A DNA stretch of 64,000 bases from Chrysogorgia sp. JL179-B06. Its lineage: Eukaryota > Cnidaria > Anthozoa > Scleralcyonacea > Chrysogorgiidae. The position numbers were made by a program, and so were the translations under genes. This document shows, piece by piece, positions 32,700-44,116 of this stretch. The DNA is taken from NCBI GenBank assembly GCA_035772405.1, contig JAYKKM010000009.1, forward strand, positions 2,148,001-2,212,000. Direction: 5' to 3'. Each line of letters begins with the position of its first letter. Within the stretch, counting starts at the first letter, position 1. The notes beneath the pieces were generated by a model. It searched no databases and was not told the origin of the DNA. It worked only from the letters and a program-made list of their open reading frames with translations.

Positions 32700-33725
32700 G
32701 TTTTGTCGTTTTGCAAACAAAAACATGCAAGGTGGTCATGTGGGGTTTTCCTAGCCTCTTCCAGGCAACTCTGTGGGTTTTCCCATAGCCATGCATAAAA
32801 CATTGAACTTTGCGAAAAATACAAACAATTTCCGACAGGTAAATATTTGTATAGTAGAGATGAATTTTCCATAAACTTACAATACGATGTACAGCCCCCA
32901 TTTGTTTATGATTATACTTACAAGGCAATTAAGTATTACATTGGTATACGAGGTGAATTACTAATTTAATATGACGTTTTTCAGCACCACAACAATATTC
33001 CGACCTAATTAGCAAGATACCAAAGTAATATAAAATTGTTTATAGTACTAGTGCTCTTACCAGGAAGGTGTATTTTGTGTCATCTCCATCGGCTCGAATA
33101 AAAGTCGCACTATGCACGAGTATACCTTGTCTATTAAATAGCAAAAAATATATTAAACTACAAACAATGGGCACAAATCATAAATAACATTGCAACTACG
33201 TTATATTTTACACTTACTTGAGTTATTTGGGCAAAATTTTCACACAAAAACAGCCTCCAAAGCTAGCGTTTCATCTAGGACGGCAAAACCTACAAACTCC
33301 CGTCGTAGAACAGTAAGGGTACGTGATATAAACAAAGAAAGACCAGTTTCCAGTCCCAAACTGAAGTTTGGCCACTTCCGGTTGTACGTTCACGTCCTAG
33401 ATCTTGGTGTGCTTAAGGTCTCTACTGTATCCACCAGGAGGCGGCGGTGCGGCGAAGGTGCTATTCGGAGTAGCCGACCCCCGCCCAGATGCAGAGGGGT
33501 CCCACGTGGACCAGAGGAGGTGGAGGCGACCGAGTCGTCCCCTCCAGGAGCCTTGGCCCTTGGCCACCCTGAGGGTTAGACCACGGTGCATGCTTTTGAG
33601 ACATGCGCAGTTCAATGTAGGTCCTGCAAACCAGGAATCCAAGTTGCGCAAACAACTCAGAACCAGCCTACGAGAACTGGAACCTTCACAACCTTTGACA
33701 ATCAGTGCAGCAACCGTTCCAGTCA
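32700..33725. other. No gene recognised
   Basis: The first half is AT-rich and probably the right flank of the Harbinger element. From 33360 the base composition changes to GC-rich. The 206-residue minus frame here is open but featureless, and partly continues into element 3' UTR. I see no supported gene. Confidence 0.4.
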
Positions 33726-33740
33726 CTACACTTGATCTTG
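33726..33740 (-). ncRNA. U2 snRNA fragment (nt about 22-36), 3' flank of a LINE
   Basis: On the minus strand, AAGATCAAGTGTAGT matches U2 positions about 22-36, which include the branch-site recognition GUAGUA region. Similarity fades beyond it. It sits immediately after the 3' end of the half-LINE whose 5' flank is U2 nt 1-22, so it marks the downstream side of the split gene. Confidence 0.75.
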
Positions 33741-36473
33741 TTTTGAAAATCACATACCTGACATTCTCATGATCACCCCACAGTGCAATGGGCCCCTGCG
33801 ACTTGTGTGCTAACAGGAATGACCTCACGGAGGTACCAACATAGATACTAAGACCAGGATAAGGGTTGCGACCACCTCTCCGTACGCCATGACACTGTCT
33901 CGTGATACGGTCGATCGAAAGTGAGGCTCTGTTGGGCCCCACCCACTCCCGACTAATGGGCGTATGGTTCGAATATCCAAGCAATAATGAAAAATGAATC
34001 GTGAATGACCGCGCCAAAATAAATGGCGCGAGGCAACATGATTTACCGTCAGGTTCTGACCGACGACTACCGAGCCGAGAACGATTACAGTAGACTTTTT
34101 AATAAGGCAGGGGACCTGAATCGTCTTCAAGTGAAGAGTCTCCAGAGTCACCCCACCGGAAGTCGAACGAACAAACAAAACGAAACAAACGAGATACGGG
34201 GGCAGATAGAGCTCAAAGAACCCAAACCGAAGTATTGGGTTACCTCAGGCCGCACCAAGTCTCCACCGGAGGGCAGAAGCTGGTAGCTAAGATGTCTCGC
34301 TTTCCAGGCAACCGAGGCCTCTAAGCCTATGCTGCTACGGACGGGTTAAGGACGGCGCTTCTTCCCCTTTTTCTTCTTACTGAGCCCCTTCTTAGGAGGA
34401 GGAAGACCCCTTTTTGGCGCAGGACCCCGCGGTGGAGATGGACCCTTCTTTGAACTAGAACCCAGAGGCGGGAAGTCGTCCTCAACCCCGGATGGAACAG
34501 CTGCACTGTCTTGACGGACCAGTGCAGGGGAGAACGACCGTCGAAACTGCCACAGGAAGAACTGGTGGCAGAGTCCAAGAGATCGAGATCCTCCCGTGGA
34601 TGGGCGAGAGGGATTGGGCGAGGGTCACCAAGGAGGAGTAGGGGAAATTGGGGTATCGAATGAGCACAGAAGGATGCCCAGCTCGTCGTCGTCGGAGTAG
34701 GGAAGTCGCTGTAGAGGAAGGTGAGGTTAGTCGGGTCTGGGTTGGAGGGTGTGTAAACCGTCCAACATTTGCGATCGGTCGAACGCCGCCATTGCTGCAG
34801 CCTCTTCCTCTTCCATGTCCTGGTAAAGGACCAATACGTCGGTGATCTCTGGCTCACAAGAAGACGATATCACAGTTAATACCTGATGCACAGGCCCCGA
34901 GCGAGGGTCAATCCCACCAACCGGGTCTGATGCACAGGCCCCGAGCGAGGGTCAATCCCACCCGAGCGAGGGTCAATCCCACCAACCGGGTCAATCCCAC
35001 CAACAGGGGGAACTGGGTCCGAGGACCCGGAAACCTCAACGGAGGGAAGAGACGGCAATAGAGACAGGGGATGACTCGTAAAGGTGAACGGTCCCGATCG
35101 CCAGGGACCAGGAGGGAACTCTCTACAGGGCCTTCCAAGGCAAGACACAACTTGGGGACCCCGGAGAGCTCAACCTCTGTTGTTCCAGTACCGACCACCA
35201 TGGGCGGACAGGGTTCGGTAGAACCACTACCTCCGCAATGGAAGGAGGAGCAAAGGGAAGGACAAGCTTGTTCTGTGCGCGGCGGTTTGTATTGACACTA
35301 GCAGTCGAGGCACGAGGGGCATGGAGCGGCGGCTACACAAGGGCAGGCGAGGAAGAGGACACCTTGCTGCGGTCAACCCCCCCCCCCCATGATACCATCA
35401 ATGGTAGCCAAACCAGCGAAGGGGTTGGCAGTGTCGAAAGTGTCAACTAAAGGATTGATTGTCGGCGGAGAACGATGGCCAGGGACCACTGTGCAACCGC
35501 TGCTTCGGTCCCTTACGAGCTCAAGGTCTCAGCCGCACGATCGGGGGAACGCACCACTGAGGCCGAGAACAGCGGCAGTGGCTCATCGGGCATAGGCGCC
35601 AGGTTGGCATCTATGGCCGGGACCGAAACAGTCCCCAAAGCTGGTCGATGGCGTGATGGGCAGTTAACAAATTCATGCCCAGGTTTGCCGCAGCCAAAAC
35701 AGGTGCGGGTCTGACCCCTATAAAATATGTTGCAGGGGAAACCCTGCACCCGGAGGCGAGATGGAATAGGCCTCTTGACGTCCATTAATACCTTGCGGAC
35801 GGCGGACCGGAGACCCAAATGGGTCTCATACTGGATTTTGAAGACCTCGCCGAAGTCGCGCAAACAAGTACGGACAAGGCCGTTGGAGATACCGTACGGC
35901 AGCCTAGCTACCGTTACCAATTTCTTAGAGGAAATAGGCGTCAACCCAATGGGATGGCCTCGCAAGGAAAGGCCCGAACTAATAACATCCTCGAGCACAT
36001 TGCCCGAGGAAAATGTTAAACATACCTTGTTCAGCGCGAACAAGTCGACGCAATCGAACGTCTTAAGGTAGTCAGCTGGGAGCTGACGTTTCAGCTCCGC
36101 CGCTAACTCCTTGAAGGTAACGCGTGGCCTGTTTGCGAGAGCCAACGCCGGGAAAACACGAATGGCTTTCCGGTTTGAGAAAGGGGTGGCCATTCTCCAA
36201 ACCACACACGAAAAACAAAAACAACTTACGAACCAAGCCCTTGACAGCAGCCAAGGGCACACACCACCGACCAACGAAACCACTGGACGGCAAACACAGG
36301 CAAGCGCTGACCAAGCGCCCAAACCACAAACGGAAGGAGGACCAAACGTTGATAGCACGAGCAGTGGTGTATGAGCATTAGAGGGTTAGCAACTCCTCAG
36401 CATGGATCCGCCCAATTCACCACAAAGCAAGAACCATCTTCTTGTAGACCACGGTATCACTTACTACCTTCTC
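33741..36473 (-). mobile_element. U2-inserted half-LINE, copy 1 (ORF1 only)
   Basis: Minus-strand element about 2.7 kb long, bounded by U2 snRNA on both sides: nt 1-22 upstream at 36474-36495 and nt 22-36 downstream at 33726-33740. It has a 5' UTR of about 280 nt containing the shared block GGATCCATGCT, a single ORF1, and about 600 nt of 3' UTR. There is no endonuclease or RT. The copy at 49.3-52.2 kb has the same ORF1-plus-UTR structure, so this is a HAL1-like non-autonomous LINE rather than a chance deletion. The 3' UTR block GGAGGTACCAACAT is also found in the larger U2-inserted LINE at 41.07 kb. Confidence 0.85.
34345..36195 (-). pseudogene. Half-LINE ORF1 protein
   Basis: Starts MATPFSNRKAIRVFPALALA (36195). 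The N-terminal region continues FKELAAELKRQLPADYLKTF, then an RRM-like part (VTVARLPYGISNGLVRTCLR, FGEVFKIQYETHLGLRS). A CCHC knuckle, CFGCGKPGHEFVNCP, follows in a frame open to 35513. The rest is Pro/Ser/Gly-rich and frame-shifted. It ends DDFPPLGSSSKKGPSPPRG and a lysine-rich tail (LSKKKKGKKRRP) near 34345, matching copy 2. RRM plus CCHC is the ORF1 plan of Tx1/L1 elements, which package element RNA. Several frameshifts occur between 34.3 and 35.5 kb. Confidence 0.82.
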
Positions 36474-36495
36474 AGCCAAAAGGCCGAGAAGCGAT
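36474..36495 (-). ncRNA. U2 snRNA 5' end (nt 1-22), split by LINE
   Basis: ATCGCTTCTCGGCC followed by TTTTGGCT is the invariant U2 stem-loop I sequence. Right after GGCT the sequence departs into the LINE 5' UTR. About 30-35 nt upstream is TTTATACTTTC, shared by the other units, at the position of a TATA-like or proximal snRNA promoter element. Confidence 0.88.
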
Positions 36496-36600
36496 ACAGA
36501 CCCTTATTTTGAAAGTATAAACGCGAAAAACGGCGTGAAAACACTAGCGGTTCTGCTGACCCCCATCCGCCGAGCGCGGGCGCCAGTTCAGCGTTCGTTA

Positions 36601-36620
36601 ATTCGACCAAAAGGTCGACG
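36601..36620 (-). terminator. Pol III terminator downstream of 5S copy 1
   Basis: Just 3' of the 5S gene the minus strand reads TCGACCTTTTGGTCGA: a T4 run inside a perfect palindrome. RNA polymerase III stops at runs of four or more T. The other 5S copies also have TTTTGGT here. Confidence 0.65.
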
Positions 36621-36626
36621 ACGGTT

Positions 36627-36745
36627 GGTCTACGACACGGAGTATTCCCAGGCGGTCAGCCATTCAAGTACTAACTCCGCCCGACCAGACTTAACTGCGG
36701 TGATCGGACGAGCACCGGTGTTTTCCTGGTGGTGTGGTCGTAGAC
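36627..36745 (-). rRNA. 5S rRNA, copy 1
   Basis: 119 nt from GTCTACGACCA to CGTCGTAGACC-type ends that pair as the terminal stem. It contains TCCGATCACCGCAGT and the C-box region, here TACTTGAATGGCTGACC instead of the consensus TACTTGGATGGGTGACC seen in copy 3. Those two changes in the internal promoter, plus GTGCTCG for GTTCTCG, suggest this copy may be poorly transcribed. It lies 494 nt downstream of U1 and 132 nt upstream of U2. Confidence 0.96.
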
Positions 36746-37238
36746 ATTTGCTACGGCGAATTACGAAGTGTTGTGGGAGATGAATTCGCAAGAGTAGTTT
36801 GCATGCATGCGAATCAATGTTGCGTGGGTGCGACGCGTGCAGCCGTGGAATTGGGGAGACTTTGTGAGGGAAGGATGCATGTTGGACAAACGTCCGCCGT
36901 AAGCGATCGATGTGAGTTGGGTGGCAAGGATGACATGTCGAGGTTCGTGTGTGGATGGGATGGATTCAGGATGTGATGAATGACTGGATGTCAGGCAGGC
37001 GGTGTGTGATATTCGATAGGATCGAGATGATGTTGGTCGGTGTCGTCTGGGTTCGTGATTGCTGCTTTTTCGTCGACTTTATGACTTTGGGATTGTTGTG
37101 GAACGATTTTGTATAAGATGTGAGATGGATTTCATTCGATGGTCGGCTTCTTAATGATCTTGTTCGACAGATCGAATGATGTTTGTGCGGCGGCAGTGTG
37201 AATTTCAAGTGGATTGTTGAGTTTGATTTGTGCACGAA
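36746..37238 (-). repeat. U1-5S spacer, type I
   Basis: A spacer of 493 nt also present at 45214-45700 (type I, near-identical apart from small indels). A related but clearly distinct type II version is at 52496-52988 and, in part, at 47118-47560. All share the 5S-proximal segment CACAACACTTCG on the minus strand. This defines the repeat unit of the RNA-gene array. Confidence 0.85.
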
Positions 37239-37399
37239 GGGGACAAGCGCGAACGCAGGTCCCCACTACAAGAAATTATACGCTCGAGTTGCCCACATTT
37301 GGGGCAATCGCAGGAGTCAACCCAGTCGAAGTGCAATGAGAGGGCCTCATCCTGAGAGGACTCCCTATCTGATCAGAGTGCCTCTCCCGTCAGGTAAGT
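37239..37399 (-). ncRNA. U1 snRNA, full length from nt 3
   Basis: Minus strand from ACTTACCTGACGG, where ACTTACCTG is the 5'-splice-site recognition sequence, through CATTGCACTTCG (stem II) and GCGATTGCCCCAAATGTGGG. A Sm-site region TATAATTTCTTG follows, then the 3' stem GGGGACCTGCGTTCGCGC-TTGTCCCC. The 3' stem pairs well. Nucleotides 1-2 and everything upstream have been replaced by the LINE 3' end, so the normal snRNA promoter is missing from this copy. Length is 161 nt, against about 164 in vertebrates. Confidence 0.95.
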
Positions 37400-37722
37400 T
37401 TTATTTTTAATAGAATATTCGTACATTCCGAGGACGTACCTGCAAAGAATATTCTAAACAGGGGGAGGCTACAAAGCTGCTAACCGTGCTGAGAGCATGA
37501 CTCTCACCCCCGAAGCTGGAAACCTAGAATCCTTTTGATGCGAGAGCCAGCAGTGATCCTAGATAAAGAAAGAAGAAAGAAGGAAAAAGGAACTAAAATA
37601 GTTACTTCACCCAGTACAGACCAATTAAGGAGAGACCAGGGAAGGGGTTAAATTTATCCTACATTAACTATTTTATCCCAACGCCGAGGTGAAGGGTGGT
37701 TTAAGTTAAAAAGGGTAAAAGG
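37400..37722 (-). other. LINE 3' UTR with paired GAATATTC hairpin
   Basis: From the ORF2 stop (GEKLDFSF) the 3' UTR includes GGCTCTCGCATCA, which is nearly the reverse complement of the U1 5' region. A G-rich hairpin segment (GGGGGTGAGAGTCATGCTCT) follows, then two GAATATTC words enclosing about 25 nt, then AAAATAAA. The same order is found at 57783-58110. A young copy could use these structures for RT recognition. Confidence 0.7.
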
Positions 37723-40476
37723 TTAAAAAGAGAAGTCAAGCTTCTCGCCATTAAAAACACCCAAGTACTCCCCAGCAAGCCATTCTTTTTCAAAAATGGC
37801 CCGACGGTGTGGAGAAGAATGTTTTTTCGCGTGCAGACACAGCAGGAATTTAGAACGTGCAATGACTACTTTGAGGCAGTTACTCTTGACTGGTTGAATA
37901 TCGCGGAAGCGGAAGTCGCAGTGGGCAATCCAGATACGATGTTTCACCAGCTGCAACAGCCACATGATAATTTTAGGGATGGAATCCTTCCGTGCACCGT
38001 AAAGCCAAAAAGAAGCTCTTGGACTGTAAAGGGTGTGGCGTTCGGTACCGATAGGGTCAACTAGTAAAGTACCCAGTTGATGAGCAGCTGAGCGAAAGAG
38101 CAATGAAAAAAGAGGTGCTCCAGTGTCTCTTCGTCAGCACTGCAAAAGAACATTATCTCTATACGGCGATAGCCGAATGATCGCAACATCCTAACCGCAG
38201 TGTAAAGAACACCGTGGGCGATCTTCCAATTTAGATCAATTGCCCCACGTTCTAGTGGGAGCATATGTACTTGCTGCAAGGTATCTGGCCAGTAGAGATC
38301 GCCATAGACAGGGCGAAACTTTTCCTCGCAGTGAGGAGGTTTGTGCGATAGAGCTATTGCGATACGGTAGACCTTCTGTGTCGTGAAGGCCTCGATGTTC
38401 AGAGGCACATCGCGCGAAGTATCGATTGCAAGCTCACCGTTATTTGTCCCAGGTTTTCAGTAACTGTTGGTAAAAAGGCGGGAGGCTTTGGAGCGATGTC
38501 CGCTTGAAAGACCGAAGCCTTAGCAGGGCATCAAGCCTTAAATTGAAGCCTTTGCCTAGAAGGTAGCGAAAAAGTAACTTCCATTTCGCCCCAGAATCAG
38601 AGTGAACCCTTTTCAGCCATTGTAGCCGTTGGGCATTCGCTTTCAGTCGAAAGTCAACCACACCAAAACCGCCTGCCGAACATACTGTGGTCACAGTTCG
38701 ACGACCAACCAGATCCTTTTTGCCTGCCCAGAAGAAAGGCCAAATGGCTTTGTCAAGTCTGGATGCCACCCATCCAGGCATGACAAAGACCGTGCATAAA
38801 TGCCATATTTGCGATAATCCAAGTACTGGAACATCTCCGTGGGGGGTATCTGTGCGATGTTTCCAAGCCCCTAGCCACAGTCCTTTGGACTTGCCACGGT
38901 TTAACTTAGCACCGGTGACTTTTTCGTAGTTTTCGTACACTGCAGGAAGCGAGGACTCAGATGTGACAACAACGGTCATGTCGTCTGCGCAGCATGAGCA
39001 TCGCAGTTCTTGGAGCGAGTCCGGCAATCTCAGGCCGGAAATTCCAGGGTCAGTACGAAGGTTGCATGCAAGAACTTCTGCACACAGGACGTAAAGAAGG
39101 GGTGACTGAGGGCAACCCTGTCGTACTCCCCGAGATGGATGGAAGAAGGGTGATATCCAGCCATTTATAATGACAGAGGATTCAACATCCATATAAAAAA
39201 GTTGGATCCATTTCCGAAAGCTGGGACCAAAGCCCATACAAGGTACATGTCAGAAAACCCCAATCGACACGGTCGAAGGCTTTTTCCTGGTCGAGAGAAA
39301 GGAGCGCCACTGGGAGATGGTGTGTTTCAGCCAAATCGATGACGTCCCGCAAAACGCTAAGGTTTTCGCTGATTGTTCTGCCTGGGATTCCACACGTTTG
39401 GTCGGGCGATACCACCGAGGATATGACACCAAGGAGGCGACCGGAAATAGCACGAGTTGCAATGTTGTAGTCCGTGTTAAGAAGGCTAATGGGGCGCCAA
39501 TTTTTGGTCTCAAGACGATCCCTTTTTTATACAGAACAATAATCCGCCCCCGTCTCTGTGAGGTAGATAATGAGCCCGTGGAGTAGGCATAGTTTAAGAC
39601 TTCAACCAGGTCCGAACCGAGAAAATCCCAGAAAGTGGAATAAAACTCAATCGAAAACCCGTCCGAACCTGGCGTCTCACCAGTTGCTATACCGGCAACA
39701 GCTGCAAACACTCCTCCGGAGTGAGAAGGCCCTTGCAACTTGGTTGACCCTCCACAGAAAGTTGCTTCACAAGTTTCGATAGAAGTATATCTTGCACAGC
39801 GGTATCACAGTCCTCGGCAGAGAACATATTTTTATACTACTCTTGCCATATATGCAGAATGGCAAGAGAATCGTGGTGTACAACAGAGGTGGAAGGGTCT
39901 TTGATGGCAGACATGGTCTTTTTTTCTCGGTGTTTCTTTTCCAAGCAAAAGAAATAAGCAGTAGACTTTTCACCCTATTCCGCCCATAGACACCTGGCAC
40001 GCACTTGAGAAACCCGAGCTTCTCTAATCTCGTAGGCGCGCAAGTCTTCCTGAATGGCACAGAGTTCAGCGAAGACAGAAGAGTCCCCAGCGTCAAACAG
40101 AAGCTGTAAGTTTAGCAGCCGACAATTTAACACGACTTTCAAGGCTGATGCTGCAAGAGCTTTCGCCTTGCAAAAACTCCTAGTAACTGCACGCAGATAA
40201 AATTTCCCCAAGTCCCACCAGTCGAGAGGGTTAGAGAAATCTTACTTTTGCGAGCGCCAGAAGGTCCAAAAAGATTTAATTAAAGTACAATACTCCATGT
40301 CCTGGAGCACGGAAGTATTTAATTTCCAATACCCCGGTCCAATACCAACAGATGGGAGTGTGAACGTGACCAGAAGATAACGATACACTCTCTGGAACTA
40401 GGTTCGGTGTTGCACGCTGGTACGACGGCGGGTGGCGCCGGTCCAGAGTGGGATCCAGTACAGCGTTAAAATCCAT
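37723..40476 (-). pseudogene. LINE ORF2 (endonuclease remnant, RT, C-terminus)
   Basis: The endonuclease survives only as DFNAVLDPTLDRRHPPSYQR (about 40450), fused to the post-EN linker. The RT is broken into several frames: ETPGSDGFSIEFYSTFWDFL, SPDQTCGIPGRTISENL, HHLPVALLSLDQEKAFDRVDW, and PSRGVRQGCPQSPLLYVLCA. Motif C has become CADDMTVVV (Tyr to Cys). The C-terminus has WKIAHGVLYTAVRMLRSF and a CCHC cluster (MFFCSADEETLEHLFFHCSF), ending GEKLDFSF. There are at least five frame breaks. SPDQTCG-VPGRTI and the C-terminal knuckle point to the Tx1/L1 lineage. Confidence 0.87.
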
Positions 40477-40874
40477 TCCTGATCAGATGGAATATCGAGA
40501 AGCTGTCGTTTAGGCTCGTCATCATCACTAAAGTGAAGGAGCCGTTTTGTCCCCTTTGGCGCCATCGCCTCTAATGAAACCTCAGTGGAGGAATTGCATG
40601 GCGGAAGATGGCTCGCGATGGTGATCAAAAGGGTGTCATCCTCAACCCTGGAGGTCCGATCAACAGAGGGTACCTCTGAGAACAAGGACAATGAATCATC
40701 ACCACTCCAAGGTGGATGTGGTGGTGGTGGAGGAAGAGGTGGTGGCCTCGTGTCCGACCTGGCAGCAGGAGGAAGGTCAACAACAACCACAGTTGCAGGA
40801 GCAGCGGCAGGATCAGCAGCTGCAATAGAGGCATAAGTCTGCCCAGGACAGCGTTTGACGGTGTGGCCTAATTA

Positions 40875-40966
40875 ACAACCCGTGGCCAGGGCGAAGCAAG
40901 CTTCACAATCCCATGGCCAGGCAATGCCTAGCATACCAGATATTAAGCTGATAAGAACAGATACTA
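40875..40966 (-). ncRNA. U2 snRNA 3' portion, downstream of a LINE
   Basis: Minus strand begins TAGTATCTGTTCTTATCAG then CTTAATATCTGGTATG, which matches U2 from about nt 34 (branch-point recognition loop, stem II). It later has GCTTGCTTCGCCC, similar to U2 stem III (GGCTTGCTCCGTCC). The Sm-site segment and stem IV are missing or degenerate. It follows directly on the 3' end of the LINE at 41.0-44.9 kb, which therefore sits inside U2. Confidence 0.8.
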
Positions 40967-41525
40967 TTTTTGAAAAAATATATTCCTAACAGTCTTAGGA
41001 GACTCAACGGTGCAATGGGCCTCTGAACTGCGTTACAATAGGAATAATTCCCCGGAGGTACCAACATGGGTACTCGATCAGAAAGGGGCGTGCACGACCC
41101 CTTCTCCGTACGCCTGAAGAATCTGATTGTACAACCATTCGGAAGTGGCGCCTCTGTTCAAGGCACCACCAACTCATGGGTAATGCGTAGGTGGATCGAA
41201 GATGTCGGAGATGCGCAGATGAATTTGCGTAAGATCGAAGAAGGAAAAGACAGAGGTAGAAAAAGAACTGGGAAAAGAGTCCAGCATTTAAAACAAAAAT
41301 GAAGAGGGGAAAACCAAGGATGACGACAGAAAAGAGCTGGAAAAGATTCCAGCAGCATTCGTTATTTGGAATCAAGACAATTAGAATAAACAAGCTGCCC
41401 AGTAGGTGTGACAGCTCCAAAAGTCACGAAGGCCAACCACGCCGAGATGAAGTTAATGGAGGAACAATGCCGTTGCTGAACGCTAAGGCAGAATCTGTGG
41501 GCCGCTTTAACACGATGTAGCACCA

Positions 41526-43983
41526 TCACGTGATCCACGGGATCGGAGTCAAAACGAACAGCGTTGCCGTGAAGCCACAGTGATGTTTGATGAGATGTAG
41601 GACTTGAAAACCGGAAGGAACGGCGGAACGGCGAGGAAAGCCGAACAGGACGTCTCCGATGGTGACAATGGGAGCATCACTACGATACGAAGACAGCAGT
41701 GACGAAAACCAAAATAAAACTTGTGAAGCAACGGGACAGGAAAACAATAAGTGTTCAGTAGTTTCTCGTGCAAAACAGAAACAGCGCGGAGATACGTTCA
41801 TGTGAAACCGCAATAGACGATCACAGGTCGGTAAAACCCCATGGGCAATCTTCCATGCAGTATCTAAGGAGGGACGAATGTACTTGCAAAGGTGAATGGA
41901 TGACCAAACAGCTGACCAGGATAAAATAGAGAAATGTTGAAATTTCGCCAAACAGTGCGCGCTGGAGTGGCGTTGGCGGCGATAAGCAATAGACGCTGTT
42001 AAAAGATCGATGGGGACACACGGACGATCAGGATGTGGATGAACCACGATGGATCCGTCAGCGATTCAGGTGCCACCAATCTTCGCCAAGAGGTCAACAC
42101 ACTTGCATAAAAAGGCATCATACATCGGAGTGAGGACGGAGAAAAACTGGAAAAGGCGAAACAACGAGTAACAGGTTCAGCTAGGAAAGCACGGCGCAGA
42201 TAGTAACGGAAGAAATGAATCCATTTACCAGCGGTGGGATGGACAGAACGCCGGATCCACAGTGAATGGAGCGCTTGTACCTTCAAAGCGATGTTAGTTA
42301 TGCCAAAACCACCTTTATGTCGAGGAAGCTGAAGAGTCGCCTGATTTACCAAGTGCATCTTCCCGCTCCAAAAAAAGTTACCAATAAGACGAGTGAGAAG
42401 AGAAAGCACCGACGCTGGAATACAAAAAACCGAAGCCAAAAACCAAAGATGAGACACGACGAGATTGTTGATCACCATCGACTTTCCTGTAAAGGATAGC
42501 GTATGCTTCGACCATAAGGATAGAGAATGCTCAATCCTATAAACAATCGGCTCCCAGAGTTTTTTGGGTGACACACCCGGACCGCGGGTGCACCCAAGGA
42601 TCTTTAGCTCGGTAGAGGACCACTGAATTTGGGCCACAGGATCAACACGATGAGCCCAGCGGCCTAACCACAAACCATGGCATTTTGTTGGATTAAGTTT
42701 GGCGCCACTAGCAAGACCATAAGAATGAAACAATTCAAACAGACGCATGATGGAATAGTCTGTTGCAACGATGACCGTCGTATCATCAGCATACTAGTTG
42801 GTAGATGTAAACCCACGATGATTGGGTCAGCCCGGATGGTACACGCTAATGATTCAGCGACAAGAATGTACAGTAACGGTGAGAGGGCAGCTTTGGCGGA
42901 CACCACGACTAACAGGGAAAAAACCTGATAGAAAACCATTCACTTGGACGGCACTTCGAACATTAGTATACAATAAAGTAATCCAATATCGGAAAGAAGG
43001 TCCAAAAGCCATAACTTGCAAAACACGATGGAGGTAAAACCATTCCACTCGATCGAATGCCTTCTCCTGATCAAAAGAGACGACAGCCGCAGATTTGTCA
43101 CAATCATTGCAATATTGGATAACGTCACGAACCAGGTCAATATTTTCCCCAATAAAGCGACCCGGAACACCACAGGACTTGTCGGGCGAGACGACGGAAC
43201 CAATAACAGCTAGCAGCCGTTTGGCCAAGGCACGGGCAATAATTTTATAGTCAACACAAAGCGATATGGGTCGCCAATTTGAGGCTTCGAAATGATCTCC
43301 TTTTTTATACAGCAACGAGATTACTCCTTGACGCTGTGTAGGAGAGAGGGAACCAGAAGCATAACAAAAGTTCGCCACATTGATAAAATCATCACCGAGC
43401 AAATCCCAAAAGCACAGGTAGAATTCACATGGTAAGCCATCTATTCCAGAAGTGTTACCTGTAATACAGTTTTACCGAGTCATCCCTTCCAAGGCCGCAA
43501 GACACTCCTCCTTGCTAAGCAAGCCCTTGCAAGAGGCCGCTTGTTCCGGAAGGAGCCGACGCTCACACGAGGCAGTAAAAAAAGTCCATCTGGACAGGAT
43601 CAAGAGGTTGGCTGCTGAAAAGAGTTTTGTAATAATCCGCAAATAGGGATGACGTCCGAAATGTTGGTAGGAAGGCTGCCATCAGGGCGATAAACACCGG
43701 ATATAAGTTTTTGTTGTTGCCGCTTTCGCTCCAACGAAAAGAAGAAGCGAGAAGGTTTCTCTCCTTCTTCAGCCCATTGTAAACGGGCGCGAAGGCGAAT
43801 ACGACTTTGCAAATAATCGAAACGCGCTCGATTACTTTGGGCTTCGTTGCGGGAAAACTGTTGTAATAACTTTCCGCCCTCCCACCAAATACCAAGGTTC
43901 TGGAAGGAATGCTTTTTAAGTTGACAATCTTTCCAAAAGGCAGTGACTTTGGAACGAAGAGTAGTTGGAAACGACGACGACAA
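41526..43983 (-). pseudogene. LINE ORF2 (RT and C-terminus), U2-inserted element
   Basis: Order: linker (RARLQWAEEGEKPSRFFFSL), SASGSLSPTQRQGVISLLYK-like fingers, NWRPISLCVDYKIIARALAK, SPDKSCGVPGRFIGENIDLV, motif A (SAAVVSFDQEKAFDRVEWFY), and motif B (SRGVRQSCPL). Motif C (YADDTTVIVATDYSI) lies just after a TAG. The C-terminal domain follows: GAKLNPTKCHGLWLGRWAHR, LVNQATLQLPRHKGGFGITN, and a CCHC-like FCFARETTEHLLFSCPVA. Frame breaks occur at about 43570, 42930 and 42040. The RT is related to, but distinct from, the U1-inserted family. Confidence 0.86.
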
Positions 43984-44116
43984 CGATGTAGCTGTCCGTT
44001 TCCGGGACGTCCGATCTTCTTCGGGTGAAACAGGGATAGAGCCAGCTTTCTTGCGCGGCCGCAGATGGGTTACGACAGTCCAGGAACCATCAGTGGGAGG
44101 TGGAAGATCACGAGTA

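Larger units (their letters stand above)
37400..40866 (-). mobile_element. U1-inserted Tx1-like LINE, 5'-truncated copy
   Basis: Its 3' UTR ends ...AAAATAAA immediately before U1 nt 3, exactly as in the two other U1-inserted copies. The body holds the end of ORF1, a remnant of the endonuclease, an RT, and the C-terminal domain. The 5' end is cut inside the ORF1 zinc knuckle (GHTVKRCPGQTYASIAAADP at about 40866), directly against a U2 3' fragment. Because a clean insertion would leave U1 nt 1-18 at the 5' side, a later deletion or unequal exchange between array units probably removed the U2-U1 interval. Confidence 0.88.

Noticed and set aside
33397..34017. 206-residue minus frame downstream of the half-LINE
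   Set aside because: It crosses the LINE 3' UTR, the U2 flank and unrelated sequence, so it cannot be a real protein.
36400..36473. Idea that the sequence after U2 nt 22 is a novel short RNA or spliced leader
   Set aside because: The same sequence leads into LINE ORF1 in two copies, and U2 resumes after the LINE 3' end. It is better explained as LINE 5' UTR.
37400..37640. Possible further snRNA or tRNA in the G-rich hairpin downstream of LINE ORF2
   Set aside because: It does not match U4, U5, U6 or a tRNA cloverleaf that I can construct, and it recurs only as part of the LINE 3' UTR.
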